Positions 63,541 to 64,000 of a stretch of DNA of 64,000 nucleotides are shown here, one piece after another (the first letter of the stretch is position 1; each line of letters begins with the position of its first letter). Source of the stretch: Streptomyces sp. CG 926. Lineage in GTDB: Bacteria; Actinomycetota; Actinomycetes; Streptomycetales; Streptomycetaceae. Location: NCBI RefSeq assembly GCF_003148825.1, contig NZ_QGGZ01000001.1, forward strand, positions 434,001 through 498,000. Direction: 5' to 3'. Under the pieces are notes generated by a model that saw nothing but the letters and a program-made list of their open reading frames with translations, was not told the origin of the DNA and did not search any database. The position numbers and the translations under genes are program-made.

Positions 63541-64000
63541 TCAGCGTTTCAGGTCGCAGTCGGCGGGGGCGAGTACGGTGTCGGGGCCCTTCAGGGTGAC
63601 CGGGCTGACGGTGTCCGGCACGGCGGAGAGGCCGATGGTGCACACGAGCTGCATCCGGGCCGGTGCCGACAGGTTGCCCACGGCGAAGGGCACCCCGACG
63701 GTCACCCCGGTGTGCGAGTACGAACTCACCGACAGTTGGTCGTCCTTCCCGGCGGCGAGCCGGGGCAGCGCCGTGGTGAGCCCGACCTCGCCGGCCCGGC
63801 CGTGGGGGCCCTCCAGCAGCAGGAGCAGCAGGACCTCGGGGTTGATGTTGTGGCCCTCGAACCCGCTGATCGGGGTGGGGACGAGTCGGTCGCCCTCCTT
63901 GGACAGGAAGTAGATGACGGTGCTCTTGCCCCCGGGGACCTTGACGGTGGGGGCGTGGCCGCTGTCGATCACCCCGGTGCGTTTGATCCCGCAACCGGTG
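63541..64000 (-). CDS. lipoprotein, N-terminus beyond the window (at least 153 aa)
   Basis: The frame enters from the window edge as TGCGIKRTGVIDSGHAPTVKV: the Thr-Gly-Cys followed by GIKRTGVI looks like the end of a lipobox with the lipidated cysteine, so the missing part is probably only a signal peptide of about 20-25 residues. The rest has alternating strands (STVIYFLSKEGDRLVPT, EVLLLLLLEGP, GLTTALPRLA) in the GerMN-domain style seen in actinobacterial lipoproteins such as those beside LpqB. A GTG at 63972 could be mistaken for a start, but it lies after the lipobox. Function unknown. Confidence 0.65.
   Translation of the reverse strand, partial: TGCGIKRTGVIDSGHAPTVKVPGGKSTVIYFLSKEGDRLVPTPISGFEGHNINPEVLLLLLLEGPHGRAGEVGLTTALPRLAAGKDDQLSVSSYSHTGVTVGVPFAVGNLSAPARMQLVCTIGLSAVPDTVSPVTLKGPDTVLAPADCDLKR

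Overview
This window is a stretch of a Streptomyces (or very close relative) chromosome. The DNA is about 70% G+C, coding strands show strong third-position GC, and GTG/TTG starts and ATGA or GTGA stop-start overlaps are frequent. Several gene neighbourhoods are typical of the genus: hbdA-tetR-ccrA-meaA-mcl-maoC-mcd-psd-pssA, SpoIIE-type phosphatases with GAF domains, a GlxA-type AraC regulator, a KhtTU-like antiporter and F420-dependent enzymes. No tRNA, rRNA, CRISPR array or intact prophage was recognised. All calls come from reading the sequence; no database search was run. || Layout. 0.08-1.4 kb: a GNAT-like protein and a small membrane protein. 1.4-5.7 kb (minus): a three-gene peptidase operon (DppA-like M55 D-aminopeptidase, M20 peptidase, S9 peptidase). 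5.7-6.2 kb: a GC-only minisatellite. 6.2-10.4 kb: an SRPBCC protein, a radical SAM protein behind a LexA-type SOS box, a secreted tripeptidyl aminopeptidase and a HEAT-repeat protein. 10.8-20.2 kb: the ethylmalonyl-CoA pathway, from a double-length 3-hydroxybutyryl-CoA dehydrogenase through crotonyl-CoA carboxylase/reductase (all four CO2-binding residues present), ethylmalonyl-CoA mutase, methylsuccinyl-CoA dehydrogenase, mesaconyl-CoA hydratase and malyl/methylmalyl-CoA lyase, with its TetR regulator. This route turns acetyl-CoA into glyoxylate and propionyl/methylmalonyl-CoA and supplies polyketide extender units. 20.3-21.8 kb: psd-pssA, phosphatidylethanolamine synthesis. 21.9-22.5 kb: an unexplained gene-free region with two large related hairpins and a 23-C homopolymer. 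22.5-24.6 kb: alkA-ogt alkylation repair. || 24.6-31.3 kb: small membrane and hypothetical proteins, Nudix hydrolase, BCCT transporter, glycerate kinase, a Streptomyces-type intergenic palindrome, isochorismatase and a GlxA-type regulator. 31.3-36.2 kb: two convergent PAS/GAF/SpoIIE phosphatases, one intact and one interrupted by an amber codon. 36.3-44.6 kb: molybdenum sulfite-oxidase-like enzyme, Lrp regulator divergent from an aminotransferase/DMT exporter pair, macro-domain protein, FAD oxidoreductase and inositol monophosphatase. 43.7-49.1 kb: MmyB-type regulator/MFS exporter pair with a palindromic operator, KhtT/KhtU-like antiporter and HPP-family protein. 49.2-53.8 kb (minus): a reductive pyrimidine/hydantoin catabolic operon (beta-ureidopropionase, class III aminotransferase, dihydropyrimidinase, F420-type LLM enzyme). 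54-55.6 kb: a Pro/Ala-rich hypothetical protein. || 55.6-58.8 kb is a scarred accessory island: a PPOX F420 enzyme, two pieces of an IS5-family transposase on either side of a lipoprotein gene with an internal duplication, and an alginate-lyase-like pseudogene truncated at the IS. Next to it lies a small XRE regulator divergent from a second-type methionine aminopeptidase across an unusually AT-rich palindromic promoter. 59.6-64 kb: gamma-glutamyltransferase, a membrane-anchored hypothetical protein, a cytochrome P450 and a lipoprotein cut by the window edge.
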